From positions 1 to 64,000 of the forward strand of contig JAEWMS010000084.1 of the NCBI GenBank assembly GCA_023393115.1: a stretch of 64,000 nt of DNA, written 5' to 3'. Below the pieces are notes generated by a model. It saw only the letters and a program-made list of their open reading frames with translations. It searched no databases and had not been told where the DNA came from. The position numbers and the translations under genes were made by a program. The stretch comes from Bacillota bacterium. GTDB lineage: Bacteria; Bacillota; Clostridia; Acetivibrionales; DSM-1351. Position 1 is the stretch's first letter. Every line of letters starts with the position of its first letter. Positions 9,044 to 19,882 of the stretch are shown here, piece by piece.

Positions 9044-9060
9044 ATTAACTCATTTTGTTT

Positions 9061-10695
<1,635 letters not shown>

Positions 10696-10739
10696 CTATT
10701 GCCTCCTTATAATATAAACTAAACTTTTCTTGCATTTAA

Positions 10740-11085
<346 letters not shown>

Positions 11086-11096
11086 TCACATTTATT

Positions 11097-11125
11097 ATAT
11101 TATATATTGGATAAAATATAATCAA
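11097..11125 (-). promoter_or_regulatory. groES-groEL promoter
   Basis: On the minus strand TTGATT (11120-11125) is followed after 17 nt by TAATAT (11097-11102), ending 11 nt before the CIRCE element. The AT-richness allows alternative -10 registers. Confidence 0.55.
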
Positions 11126-11232
11126 ATATCTTTTTTGAATAAAATTAGCTATATTTTGCCACATATCCCATTCTACCTATAGAAACCTATAGTTTTCTTC
11201 CAATTACTTCGATTTTCTTAAAATCTTTGGTA

Positions 11233-12645
11233 TTAAAATGGTATATTTAATTTATTTATAGCATTATTTATTTCTTCAGTAGTGACATTATACTTTTTAA
11301 CAATTTCACCTTTTTTAATTTCAATACTATATAGTTTGCAATACAAATATTCCAGCGCAGCAGAATACTTGCTACAGTTTATATTCTCCACCTGGATAGG
11401 CTCACTTAGGCCATCAAGAACCTTAATGAATATCTCTATTATTTCCTTCTTATAGAATTTACTATACATTATTTCCCTGTTACAAACTGTTTCTTCAATA
11501 ATAGGAGCATATCTTTTAGGGAGTTGAGGTTTGTTTTCAGAGAATTTCCCTATCAGCCTCCGGTACCTTGAAGGATGGTATCTATGGTTGTCGGCCTCAT
11601 TATTTAAAGAAAAGATTTCAATATAATGATCCATGTAAAAGTCTTTTATTGTTTGACTTTTACTTTCATCAGTAATAATTGAAAGCCAGGTTATATAGTT
11701 TGAGTTATCTTGAGTAAAAAGGGATAAAATTTCTTTAAGCTCTTGCGCTTTTTGAATGTTATCTGTAATCACATACCCCAGCAATAATATTGAATGTATT
11801 AATAAGTCGCGATATTCGACCATGTACGTTTCAATGAAATGTACCAACTCAGCTGTTTTATTAAAAGCAATCAACGTTGTTGCAATACAAAGTAACTCTT
11901 CCCTGTTTTCGATGGGACGATAGGGAAGTAGCTCCAAGGCCCGCTTTAAAGCAGCTTTCTTTTTTGATTGACTTAACAGATATATATTCAGGCAATTTCC
12001 CCAAATATCCTCATCGTTTATAATATTTACTGTATTGTTTATATATCCTGCCCGGATAAACTGCTTTTCTTCCATAAGAAGCAAGGTAAGCTGATTTCTG
12101 GCTTCAACATTCATTGGATTACCAATAACTGATTTATATAAGTAGCTTATTGCTTTCTCATTGTTATCTTGAAGAGAATATTTTTCAGCTTTTCTTAAGT
12201 TATCTTTGGAGAGTTTAAGAAATTTATTATCGTGAGATATCTCGCTGTAAAGCTTCAAATAAAAGGACATCTCTGATATCTCATAACTGAATTCTCCATC
12301 TGCATCGAAGTATAGATATTTATCAAAATATTCTGCTGCCTTTTCGTTGTTTCCCTCTTCAAAGCTATTGCAACCAAGGCCGAAAAAGCAGTCAAACATT
12401 GTGGGATCAAAATTAATCAGTATATCGTTGAACATCCTGTTTGCTTCTCTCGGCCGCTGTAACTCACACAAAAAGCAAGCCATATTAAACTTGTACTCAC
12501 TGTTGTCAGGTTCCAGCTCCAGAGCCTTCATCAAGTTCCTATATGCCTCGCTTAGATTCTTTTTGTTTGCAAATCTTAAACCCTTGGAAAAATAGAATTC
12601 AGGATTATTTCTAAATTCATTTATTTTAAGAATATTATTTTTCAC
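11233..12645 (-). CDS. TPR-repeat protein at the end of the his operon
   Basis: A 470-aa protein of unknown function, soluble by composition. Its N-terminal part has tetratricopeptide helices: AYRNLMKALELEPDNSEYKF (about 35-54), AAEYFDKYLYFDADGEFSYE, and NEKAISYLYKSVIGNPMNVEARNQ. The C-terminal third shows no motif I recognise (CSKYSAALEYLYCKLY, then a final helix pair). The GTG start at 12645 directly abuts the hisIE stop codon, so it is co-transcribed with his and probably translationally coupled. A role in histidine synthesis cannot be inferred from sequence. Confidence 0.75.
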   Translation of the reverse strand: MKNNILKINEFRNNPEFYFSKGLRFANKKNLSEAYRNLMKALELEPDNSEYKFNMACFLCELQRPREANRMFNDILINFDPTMFDCFFGLGCNSFEEGNNEKAAEYFDKYLYFDADGEFSYEISEMSFYLKLYSEISHDNKFLKLSKDNLRKAEKYSLQDNNEKAISYLYKSVIGNPMNVEARNQLTLLLMEEKQFIRAGYINNTVNIINDEDIWGNCLNIYLLSQSKKKAALKRALELLPYRPIENREELLCIATTLIAFNKTAELVHFIETYMVEYRDLLIHSILLLGYVITDNIQKAQELKEILSLFTQDNSNYITWLSIITDESKSQTIKDFYMDHYIEIFSLNNEADNHRYHPSRYRRLIGKFSENKPQLPKRYAPIIEETVCNREIMYSKFYKKEIIEIFIKVLDGLSEPIQVENINCSKYSAALEYLYCKLYSIEIKKGEIVKKYNVTTEEINNAINKLNIPF

Positions 12646-13293
12646 TTATCTACGTCCCTTTAATTCGCCATATATATCCTCGAGAGTGACTCCTCTCTCA
12701 ACCATCAGAACCATAAGATGATACATAAGGTCTGATATCTCGTATCTTATTTCTTCCTTTGATTTGTTCTTGGCTGCAATTATTACCTCTGCCGTTTCTT
12801 CTCCAACCTTCTTTAATATTTTATCCAGACCCTTAGTAAATAAATAGTTGGTGTAGGAGCCCTCTTTAGGATGAATTGTTCTGTCTATAATAACATTATA
12901 TACCTCTTGAAGTATCTGGGCAGAAAGTTCATCATCATCGGCCTTTGATTCAGCTTCAGACCAGGTGCCGTTTGTCAGGGTTCTATAAAAGCAAGTCTTG
13001 TTACCTGTATGGCAGGCAGCGTCGATCTGTTCAGCTTCAATAAGGATTGTATCGCCGTCACAGTCCAGTTTTATAGCTTTAACAAGCTGAAAATGTCCCG
13101 AAGTCTCTCCCTTCAGCCATAGCTTGTTGCGGCTGCGACTGAAATATGTAACCTTACCGGTTTCTATTGTCTTATCAAAGGCTTCTTCGTTCATGTAAGC
13201 AACCATCAGTACTTCCTTGGTTTTATAGTCCTGCGTAACTACAGGAACAAGTCCTTTATCATCAAATTTGATTGAATCCTTTAAATTTCCCAT
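12646..13293 (-). CDS. hisIE: bifunctional phosphoribosyl-AMP cyclohydrolase / phosphoribosyl-ATP pyrophosphatase
   Basis: It carries out steps 2 and 3 of histidine synthesis. The N-terminal HisI domain (about 1-110) has the metal/substrate segment [20 protein letters not shown], then CFYR. The C-terminal HisE domain (about 125-215) has [32 protein letters not shown] and a [14 protein letters not shown] helix typical of MazG-like PRA-PH. The start at 13293 follows GGAGGCG; the ATG at 13311 is upstream of that site. A hairpin with CACATT/AATGTG arms lies in the preceding gap. Confidence 0.95.
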   Translation of the reverse strand: MGNLKDSIKFDDKGLVPVVTQDYKTKEVLMVAYMNEEAFDKTIETGKVTYFSRSRNKLWLKGETSGHFQLVKAIKLDCDGDTILIEAEQIDAACHTGNKTCFYRTLTNGTWSEAESKADDDELSAQILQEVYNVIIDRTIHPKEGSYTNYLFTKGLDKILKKVGEETAEVIIAAKNKSKEEIRYEISDLMYHLMVLMVERGVTLEDIYGELKGRR

Positions 13294-13406
13294 GAAAACG
13301 CCTCCATACATGTTTATTCACATTATTTGTACAATGTGCAATTTTCCTCCGCCTTAAAGACAGGGTATACACTGTTGTGAATATATATTTAAATTACAAT
13401 TATTAA

Positions 13407-14168
13407 TTATAGTCTAGTTTCTACACCATTACTACTTAAATATCTTTTTAAATCACGAATTTCCATTTCTCTGAAGTGAAAAAGTGAGGCAGCCAGTACC
13501 GCATCAGCCTTTCCTTCAATCAATGCCTCCTTGAAATGTTCCAGCTTTCCGGCGCCGCCTGAAGCTATGACCGGAATTTTGACATTTTCAGAAATGGTTC
13601 TGGTTAGCTCTAAATCATAGCCGTCCTTAGTACCATCTTTGTCCATACTAGTCAAAAGGATTTCTCCTGCTCCAAGCTTCTCAGCTTCTATAGCCCATTG
13701 GACGGCATCTTTTCCGGTATTAACCCTGCCGCCGTTAAGATAGGTGTCCCAACCAGAACCGTCTGGACGCGCCTTGGCATCTATGGCAAGTACCACACAC
13801 TGGCTGCCAAACTTCCAAGCTGCTTCCGATATCAGTTCCGGCCGTTTGAGTGCTCCAGAATTAACTCCAACCTTGTCTGCTCCGGCCTTAAGTATTTGCC
13901 TGAAATCTTCAACTGTTCTGATGCCTCCGCCCACAGTAAACGGAATAAATACCTGCTCTGCCACTCTGCTCACCACATCAACCATAATATTTCTGGCATC
14001 GGAGGAAGCTGTTATATCCAGGAATACAAGTTCATCCGCTCCTGCTTTGTCGTAGAAGGCTGCTGCCTCAACAGGGTCTCCTGCATCTATAATATTAACA
14101 AACTGAACACCTTTTACAACTCTTCCTGCGTGTACATCCAAGCAAGGAATAATTCTTTTTGTAAGCAT
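13407..14168 (-). CDS. hisF: imidazole glycerol phosphate synthase, cyclase subunit
   Basis: With HisH it converts PRFAR and glutamine-derived ammonia to IGP and AICAR. At 253 aa it is a (beta/alpha)8 barrel. The catalytic Asp pair is visible: [15 protein letters not shown] (about 6-20, Asp11) and [12 protein letters not shown] (about Asp130). Phosphate loops: TVGGGIRT (about 79-86) and ASGGAG. The start at 14168 lies after CGGAGTGTTAT. A palindrome (14181-14202) resembling one before hisC sits just upstream. Confidence 0.97.
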   Translation of the reverse strand: MLTKRIIPCLDVHAGRVVKGVQFVNIIDAGDPVEAAAFYDKAGADELVFLDITASSDARNIMVDVVSRVAEQVFIPFTVGGGIRTVEDFRQILKAGADKVGVNSGALKRPELISEAAWKFGSQCVVLAIDAKARPDGSGWDTYLNGGRVNTGKDAVQWAIEAEKLGAGEILLTSMDKDGTKDGYDLELTRTISENVKIPVIASGGAGKLEHFKEALIEGKADAVLAASLFHFREMEIRDLKRYLSSNGVETRL

Positions 14169-14180
14169 ATAACACTCCGA

Positions 14181-14202
14181 TCTACGCACTCTGCGCGTAC
14201 AC
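14181..14202 (-). repeat. SD-proximal palindrome, family 2 (hisF copy)
   Basis: On the plus strand TCTACGC (14181-14187), 7 nt, GCGTACAC (14195-14202). The TACGC/GCGTA arms can form a hairpin that ends 13 nt before the hisF start codon, right in front of its ribosome binding site. The hisC copy (18408-18428) has the same outer sequence with a different 6-nt loop. Confidence 0.6.
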
Positions 14203-14224
14203 GAATAGTTTTGTAAGAATTTTA

Positions 14225-14932
14225 TTAAGCATTTAATGCAGCCTTCAACTCAAGATTTCCGGTATATAATGCCTTACCTACAATAACACCACTGACACCG
14301 GTGGTCTTCAGGTCTGTAATATCCCTAAGGCAGCTGACACCACCCGAAGCTATTACATCAATCCCGACAGCTTTTGCCATCTCACTCATAGCTGCAAGAT
14401 TGGGGCCCTTTAACATGCCATCTCTTGAGATATCGGTATATATTACCGTTTTTGCACCAAGGTCCTCTACTTTTTTGGCAAAGGCTATTGCAGTAAGGTC
14501 ACTGGTCTGTTCCCAACCGTGTATGGCAACCATTCCGTCCTTTGCATCTATTCCTACAACTATCTTTTCCTTATATTCCTTTAATGCCGACTTAAGCATT
14601 TCCTGATTATTTACCGCCGAGGTTCCCAGTATTACTCTGCTCAGCCCCCCTGAAACAAGATCTTCTATAGTTTCAAGACTTCTGATTCCTCCGCCCACCT
14701 GTACAGGAATTTTAAGAGTTCTGGCAATCTGCTTTATAATTTCATGATTCTCGGTATTGCCGGATCGGGCCGCATCAAGGTCAACAACATGCAGATACTG
14801 AGCTCCCTGACCTTCCCATTTAAGAGCCATCTCCACCGGACTGTCTCCGAATACCGTTACATCACTGTAACTTCCCTGTTGAAGCCTTACACATTTTCCG
14901 TTTATTATATCAATTGCAGGATATATTATCAT
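14225..14932 (-). CDS. hisA: ProFAR isomerase (HisA)
   Basis: It performs the Amadori rearrangement of ProFAR to PRFAR. At 235 aa it is a (beta/alpha)8 barrel related to HisF. The catalytic Asp residues are in [17 protein letters not shown] (about Asp8) and [14 protein letters not shown] (about Asp127-132); phosphate loops QVGGGIRS and ASGGVS are present. The start at 14932 gives the canonical N-terminus; a GGGGGCAGGGAC ribosome binding site lies in the upstream in-frame extension, which is therefore rejected. Confidence 0.97.
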   Translation of the reverse strand: MIIYPAIDIINGKCVRLQQGSYSDVTVFGDSPVEMALKWEGQGAQYLHVVDLDAARSGNTENHEIIKQIARTLKIPVQVGGGIRSLETIEDLVSGGLSRVILGTSAVNNQEMLKSALKEYKEKIVVGIDAKDGMVAIHGWEQTSDLTAIAFAKKVEDLGAKTVIYTDISRDGMLKGPNLAAMSEMAKAVGIDVIASGGVSCLRDITDLKTTGVSGVIVGKALYTGNLELKAALNA

Positions 14933-14979
14933 GTATGTCCCTGCCCCCATTTCGTACAAATTATTCGCAAATGAATTGT

Positions 14980-15588
14980 TTACAGTGCAGCAAAATTGCC
15001 AAGTATTCTAAGACCAACATCACCGCTTTTTTCAGGGTGAAACTGTGTCCCCATGATATTTTCTCTGGCTACTGCTGCGTCGTAGGTTATACCATAACTG
15101 CAGGTAGCAGCAACATCATCTGCGTCGGCTGCAGTCAGATAATAGGAATGGACAAAATATACATAGCTGTTTTCTTGTATTCCATTAAAAATACCGTCAC
15201 TCTGCTTTATACACAAGCTGTTCCACCCCATGTGAGGAACCTTCAGTCCCATATCCAGAGGAAATTGTTTAACGCTACCTTTAAGTAAACCGAGGCCGGG
15301 GACCATTTCCCCGCCCTCGGTACTGTAATCGAAAAGCAACTGCATTCCAAGGCAGATGCCCAGCAGAGGAGTGCCTTTTTCGGCAACCTTTTTTATTACC
15401 GATATCATATTTGTCTTTTTCAGGCTGTCCATGGCATCTGCAAAAGCCCCCACGCCCGGAAGGACTACCTTGTCGGCAGCGAGTATTACTTCCGGATCGG
15501 AGGTAATAACAGATTCAACCCCAATAAAACTAAATGCTTTATTTACACTGGCAAGGTTTCCGACACCATAATCTATTATAGCAATCAT
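14980..15588 (-). CDS. hisH: imidazole glycerol phosphate synthase, glutaminase subunit
   Basis: Class I glutamine amidotransferase feeding ammonia to HisF. At 202 aa it has the nucleophile Cys in LLGICLGMQLLFD (about 76-88) and the His-Glu pair in GTQFHPEKSG (about 179-188). N-terminus IAIIDYGVGNLASV and the oxyanion-strand motif VVLPGVGAF are typical. The gap to hisA is short, consistent with one operon. Confidence 0.97.
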   Translation of the reverse strand: MIAIIDYGVGNLASVNKAFSFIGVESVITSDPEVILAADKVVLPGVGAFADAMDSLKKTNMISVIKKVAEKGTPLLGICLGMQLLFDYSTEGGEMVPGLGLLKGSVKQFPLDMGLKVPHMGWNSLCIKQSDGIFNGIQENSYVYFVHSYYLTAADADDVAATCSYGITYDAAVARENIMGTQFHPEKSGDVGLRILGNFAAL

Positions 15589-15629
15589 AAGTATTCTCCA
15601 TTCCGTGTTGCAGGCTTATAAGATTAGCT

Positions 15630-16517
15630 CTACTTGTCAAACTTTTTTCCGGTAATTCTCTCATAAGCCTCGATGTATTTTGCTTCGGTCTTTTTAATTA
15701 CTTCCTCAGGTAAAGCAGGCGCCGGGGGCTGTTTGTCCCAGGTGAGGCTCTCAAGGTATTCTCTGAGATACTGCTTGTCAAAGCTCTTTTGAGCTCTGCC
15801 CGGTTCATATTCGTCCATAGCCCAGAATCTTGAGGAATCGGGAGTAAACATCTCATCTCCCACTACAAGCTCTCCGTCCGATATACCGAACTCGAATTTC
15901 GTATCGGCCAGTATCAAGCCTTTACTTTCAGCATGCTTGCTCGCCTTCTTGTAGAGGGCTATACTTGCGTCCTTAAGTTTGTTTGCCATTTCGCTGCCTA
16001 TCTTTTCACAAAGTACTTCAAAGGATACATTTATATCATGTCCTTCGGACTCTTTTGTGGATGGTGTAAAAATTGGTTCAGTCAGCTTGTCGCCCTGTTT
16101 AAGTCCGGCAGGCAGCTTTATTCCGCAAATGGAACCGGTCTGTTGATACTCTTTTAGTCCTGAGCCCTCAAGGTAACCTCTTACTATACATTCAGCCGGC
16201 AACATTTCTATCTTCTTTACAAGCATTGATCTGCCTTCCAGTTCTTCCTTGAATTCAGAAAGCCCTGCAGGGTATTTGCTTACATCTGTAGTAATTACAT
16301 GATTACCAATCACATCGCGTGTATATTCAAACCAGAATGCAGATATGCTGTTAAGCACCTTTCCCTTGTTTGGTATCAATTCCGAAAAAACAACATCAAA
16401 TGCGGATATTCTGTCAGTTACAACTATCAGCAGTTCATTTCCAAGATCATAAACATTTCTAACCTTACCCTTTATAAAAACAGGCAGTTTGATAAAATCA
16501 GTGTTGTTAATTAGCAT
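15630..16517 (-). CDS. purC: SAICAR synthase
   Basis: It ligates aspartate to CAIR in purine synthesis, giving SAICAR, the precursor of AICAR. At 295 aa it is the longer PurC type. Signatures: FIKGKVRNVYDLG (about 14-26), ATP/substrate segments MLPAECIVRGYLEGSGLKEY (about 105-124) and the SAICAR signature region GLILADTKFEFGI (about 200-212). The start at 16517 follows TTGGAGGATAC. It is unusual in lying within a histidine operon between hisB and hisH. AICAR released by HisFH re-enters the purine pathway just after PurC/PurB, so the grouping makes metabolic sense. Confidence 0.95.
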   Translation of the reverse strand: MLINNTDFIKLPVFIKGKVRNVYDLGNELLIVVTDRISAFDVVFSELIPNKGKVLNSISAFWFEYTRDVIGNHVITTDVSKYPAGLSEFKEELEGRSMLVKKIEMLPAECIVRGYLEGSGLKEYQQTGSICGIKLPAGLKQGDKLTEPIFTPSTKESEGHDINVSFEVLCEKIGSEMANKLKDASIALYKKASKHAESKGLILADTKFEFGISDGELVVGDEMFTPDSSRFWAMDEYEPGRAQKSFDKQYLREYLESLTWDKQPPAPALPEEVIKKTEAKYIEAYERITGKKFDK

Positions 16518-16649
16518 GGTATCCTCCAACTCCATAGCGGCTTATGCCCTAATCACTATAATTAGTAAAATTTATTTAGAAATAATTAAATAATACTCTG
16601 ATTCTCTACTTAAGAATCAAGTATTACTTAATAATTCATAAAAACATTA

Positions 16650-17234
16650 TTATAAAGTCCCTTTCGTTGACATAACTCCAACTATTCTGGTATCAATTTT
16701 TGTAGCTTCATCAAGAGCTCTGCCAAAGGCTTTAAACATGGCTTCAATAATGTGGTGGCAGTTGCTGCCATGTAAAAGCTTGATGTGAAGGGTAATACCG
16801 GCGTTGAAGGCGACAGCTCTAAAGAATTCCTCCACCAGTTGAGTATCCATCTGTCCTACCATCTGTTGAGTCATGACGGCATCAAATACGAGAAAAGGTC
16901 TGTCGCTTAAATCCAGAGAGACCTGAACCAGAGATTCATCCATAGGAACAAAAGCCGTACCATATCGTTTTATAGACTTTTTATCTCCCAGAGCCTGTCG
17001 TATTGCCAGTCCCAGGGCTATTCCGGTATCTTCCACGGTATGATGGGCATCTACATGCAAATCTCCGTTTACTTCAAATGTAGCATCCATAAGTCCGTGC
17101 TTTGTAAACAACACAAGCATGTGATCAAAAAACCCTATTCCGGTGTTGGCCGTGCAGTCTCCCTTACCATCAATGTTGATTTGAAGCTTGATCTGGGTTT
17201 CTTTTGTATTTCTGTTAACAAAACCATCTCTCAA
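16650..17234 (-). CDS. hisB: imidazoleglycerol-phosphate dehydratase
   Basis: Mn-dependent dehydratase converting IGP to imidazole acetol phosphate. At 194 aa it is the monofunctional HisB form. Metal-binding His clusters are visible: GFFDHMLVLF (about 34-43), DAHHTVEDTGIALG (about 61-74) and HGSNCHHIIEAMFKAFGRAL (about 157-176). The start is a TTG at 17234, 7-8 nt after a GGGGGG ribosome binding site; no in-frame ATG exists nearby and this start gives the family N-terminus. Confidence 0.95.
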   Translation of the reverse strand: MRDGFVNRNTKETQIKLQINIDGKGDCTANTGIGFFDHMLVLFTKHGLMDATFEVNGDLHVDAHHTVEDTGIALGLAIRQALGDKKSIKRYGTAFVPMDESLVQVSLDLSDRPFLVFDAVMTQQMVGQMDTQLVEEFFRAVAFNAGITLHIKLLHGSNCHHIIEAMFKAFGRALDEATKIDTRIVGVMSTKGTL

Positions 17235-17322
17235 AAGGTATCCCCCCGTTCATCATTTTCACCTGCTCAAAATAGTTGAATAATCCCGAACTATTTTTAA
17301 TATTTTTAATAAAATGTTCGAT

Positions 17323-18396
17323 TTAATTATAACAGATAGTGGCAAGTTCATCAAGCAGTATGGTATTTTGTTGGGGAGTACCTACGCTTATCCTCAAACA
17401 GTTTTCCAATAATGGTGAGGAACCGAAAATTCTCAGAAAAATGCCTTTTTCACATAGTTTTTTATATACTTCCCTGCAATCTTTAACTCTTACCAATATA
17501 AAGTTTGAGTAGGATTTGAAAACTTCAATACCCTGTATTTTTTCAAGTTCCTCTGATAACCGTTTTCTCTCTTCAACAAGGCAGGAGATATTTTTGCGAA
17601 TCTCCTCCTTTTCCTCTAAAACCAATTGAGCTGCATATTGTGACAGCGAACTGATATTATATGGGGCCCGTGCAAGATTAACCGCCCTTGTCAGGCTTGT
17701 ATCGGCGATAGAATAGCCGCATCTTATTCCGGCCAGTCCATAGGCCTTTGAGAAGGTTCTCAGAACAATAAGATTTTCATATTCTTTTATATATGGTATT
17801 ACAGTCGAATCGCAAAATTCAGCATATGCTTCATCTACAATAACCACAGAGTTTTTACAGTAGCTTACCACCTCAAGTACATCTTCCTTTGGCATCAGAT
17901 TCCCTGTGGGGTTGTTGGGATTGCAAATATATATAAGCTTCGGCTTTTCTCTGTCATAGGCTTCAAATATAGTCTGCTTTGAATATTCAAACCTGTTTTC
18001 CGGTTTAAGAATATACTTGACTGGGGTTCCTCCTGCAATAATACAGGAATCTGCATACATCCCGAAAGAAGGAGCAGGGTATAATACTTTGTCGCCGGGG
18101 CCTACAAATACGTTTGCCAGTATTTGAATCAACTGGTCCGAACCTGTACCTACAATTATATTTTTGTAATCCACATTCCAATGTTCCGAAAGAGCTTTCC
18201 TGAGCTTTATGGAATCGGTATCGGGATAAAGATTCAGTTCCGGGTTGTTCAAAATAAATTCTGCCAGCTTTTGTCTGGCCTTTAATGGCATGTTGTAAGG
18301 GCTTTCGTTTGCATCCAGCTTTATTTTGTACGGCTGCTGATTTGCATCATATGGTATAAAAGACCGTATCTCAGGTCTTATTAATTCTTCAATCAT
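17323..18396 (-). CDS. hisC: histidinol-phosphate aminotransferase
   Basis: PLP-dependent transamination of imidazole acetol phosphate. At 357 aa it is a class I/II aminotransferase. Visible: KLDANESPYNMP (about 24-35), NPNNPTG (about 158-164), VDEAYAEF (about 187-194) and the PLP-lysine motif FSKAYGLAGIRCGY (about 215-228). The start at 18396 follows GGGAGGCATT. The palindrome at 18408-18428 lies directly upstream. Confidence 0.96.
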   Translation of the reverse strand: MIEELIRPEIRSFIPYDANQQPYKIKLDANESPYNMPLKARQKLAEFILNNPELNLYPDTDSIKLRKALSEHWNVDYKNIIVGTGSDQLIQILANVFVGPGDKVLYPAPSFGMYADSCIIAGGTPVKYILKPENRFEYSKQTIFEAYDREKPKLIYICNPNNPTGNLMPKEDVLEVVSYCKNSVVIVDEAYAEFCDSTVIPYIKEYENLIVLRTFSKAYGLAGIRCGYSIADTSLTRAVNLARAPYNISSLSQYAAQLVLEEKEEIRKNISCLVEERKRLSEELEKIQGIEVFKSYSNFILVRVKDCREVYKKLCEKGIFLRIFGSSPLLENCLRISVGTPQQNTILLDELATICYN

Positions 18397-18407
18397 AATG
18401 CCTCCCA

Positions 18408-18428
18408 TCTACGCTATAGGGCGTACAC
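18408..18428 (-). repeat. SD-proximal palindrome, family 2 (hisC copy)
   Basis: TCTACGC (18408-18414), 6-nt loop TATAGG, GCGTACAC (18421-18428) on the plus strand. Same arms as the hisF copy at 14181-14202 and same distance (about 12 nt) from the start codon. Confidence 0.6.
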
Positions 18429-18483
18429 AAATATAACTATTCACTGCTAACTAACAACTTCTAGTTAACAACTTCCTAACCAA

Positions 18484-19788
18484 TCACTTTCCAAATCTCA
18501 CCTTGATAGCATTTGCATGGGCATCCAGCAGCTCTGCCTCGGCAAATCTTATTATGTCCCCACTGGTTTTTTCAAGGGCTGACCTGTTGTAGTAAATAAG
18601 GCTGGATTTCTTTAAGAACTGATCTACATTAACCGGTGAAGAAAACCTGGCAGTGCCGCTGGTGGGCAAAACATGGCTGGGCCCTGCCATATAATCTCCA
18701 AGGGGCTCAGGAGAATAGTTTCCAACAAATATTGCTCCGGCGTTTTTTATCCCTCCCAGCAGGCTCATGGGTTCCTCCACACATATTTCCAGGTGCTCCG
18801 GAACAATGTTGTTTGACACTTCTATGGCCTTGTCAATACTGTCAACCAGTATGGCATATCCAAAATCCTTAAGTGATTTCTCGGTTATTGAGCCCCTGCT
18901 TAAGGATGCAAACTGCTTTTCTAATTGTAATACTACCTGTTCAATAAGCTTCGGTTCATTTGTAATAAGTACTGAGGAAGCCAATTTGTCGTGTTCAGCC
19001 TGAGAAAGCAGATCAGCCGCCACATACTCCGGCTTTGCCGTTGAATCTGCTATGACAAGAATCTCACTGGGACCTGCGAACATATCTATATCACAATCCC
19101 CGAATATAAGACGCTTAGCTGTTGCCACATATACATTTCCAGGCCCGCATATTTTATCCACAGCCGGAACTGATTCAGTGCCATATGCCATTGCAGCAAT
19201 AGCCTGAGCTCCGCCAACTCTAAAAACCATATCTATTCCGGCTTCTCTGGCTGCGACCAGCATGGCGGGATGTACACTGCCATCCTTTGACGGCGGTGTA
19301 CACATAATCATGGTTTTTACACCGGCAACTTTCGCCGGGACAGCTGTCATAAGCACTGATGATATCAGGGGAGCAGTGCCACCTGGTACATACAAGCCCA
19401 CCCTTTCCAGGGGTCTTACTAGCTGTCCCAGGACGGTACCATCTTCTGAAGGATTAATCCAGCTGTTTTGAAGCTGTTTTTCATGGAAGCTCTGAATATT
19501 CTGCTTGGCTCTTTTAATAGTTTCCAGCAGTTCAGGGTCAATTTTCTTATAAGCCTCAGATATTTCTTCAGCAGATACAGTAATCTCCTTTATTTCAGTC
19601 TGGTCAAATTTCCTAGTGTATTCTCTGAGGGCATTGTCTCCATTCAAGCTAACATTTTCGATAATTTCAGCAACAATTTTTATTATGCTTGACCCATCCT
19701 GTGATTTGGTTCTCTGTGTAAGTTTCTTATATAGCTCATTGGCTTTCAGGCCATTTTCATCCCTTGTCAGATCTAAAATGTTTATCAT
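18484..19788 (-). CDS. hisD: histidinol dehydrogenase
   Basis: Zn-dependent NAD enzyme catalysing the last two oxidations to histidine. At 434 aa it is full length. Visible signatures: YVPGGTAPLISSVLM (about 132-146), AGPSEILVIAD (about 239-249), the catalytic/zinc segment DLLSQAEHDKLASS (about 259-272) and GPSHVLPTSGTARF (about 370-383). The ribosome binding site GGAGGTTAAT lies at the edge of the repeat at 19791-19850. Confidence 0.97.
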   Translation of the reverse strand: MINILDLTRDENGLKANELYKKLTQRTKSQDGSSIIKIVAEIIENVSLNGDNALREYTRKFDQTEIKEITVSAEEISEAYKKIDPELLETIKRAKQNIQSFHEKQLQNSWINPSEDGTVLGQLVRPLERVGLYVPGGTAPLISSVLMTAVPAKVAGVKTMIMCTPPSKDGSVHPAMLVAAREAGIDMVFRVGGAQAIAAMAYGTESVPAVDKICGPGNVYVATAKRLIFGDCDIDMFAGPSEILVIADSTAKPEYVAADLLSQAEHDKLASSVLITNEPKLIEQVVLQLEKQFASLSRGSITEKSLKDFGYAILVDSIDKAIEVSNNIVPEHLEICVEEPMSLLGGIKNAGAIFVGNYSPEPLGDYMAGPSHVLPTSGTARFSSPVNVDQFLKKSSLIYYNRSALEKTSGDIIRFAEAELLDAHANAIKVRFGK

Positions 19789-19790
19789 AT

Positions 19791-19850
19791 TAACCTCCTA
19801 AGCCGCTTTAGCGGCTTTGAGCCGCATAGCGGCCACAAAATGTAATGAAA
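19791..19850 (-). repeat. SD-containing palindromic repeat, family 1 (hisD copy)
   Basis: Plus strand: TAACCTCC (complement of the ribosome binding site), then a perfect hairpin AAGCCGC-TTTA-GCGGCTT, then GAGCCGC-AT-AGCGGCC, then ACAAAATGTAATGAAA. It lies between hisG and hisD and supplies the hisD ribosome binding site. It shares TAACCTCC, GCGGCTTTGAGCC and GGCCACAAA-TGTAATGAAA with the copy at 46915-46966. Confidence 0.7.
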
Positions 19851-19882
19851 AGACATGTAGTAGCATATCAACTATTATGACA

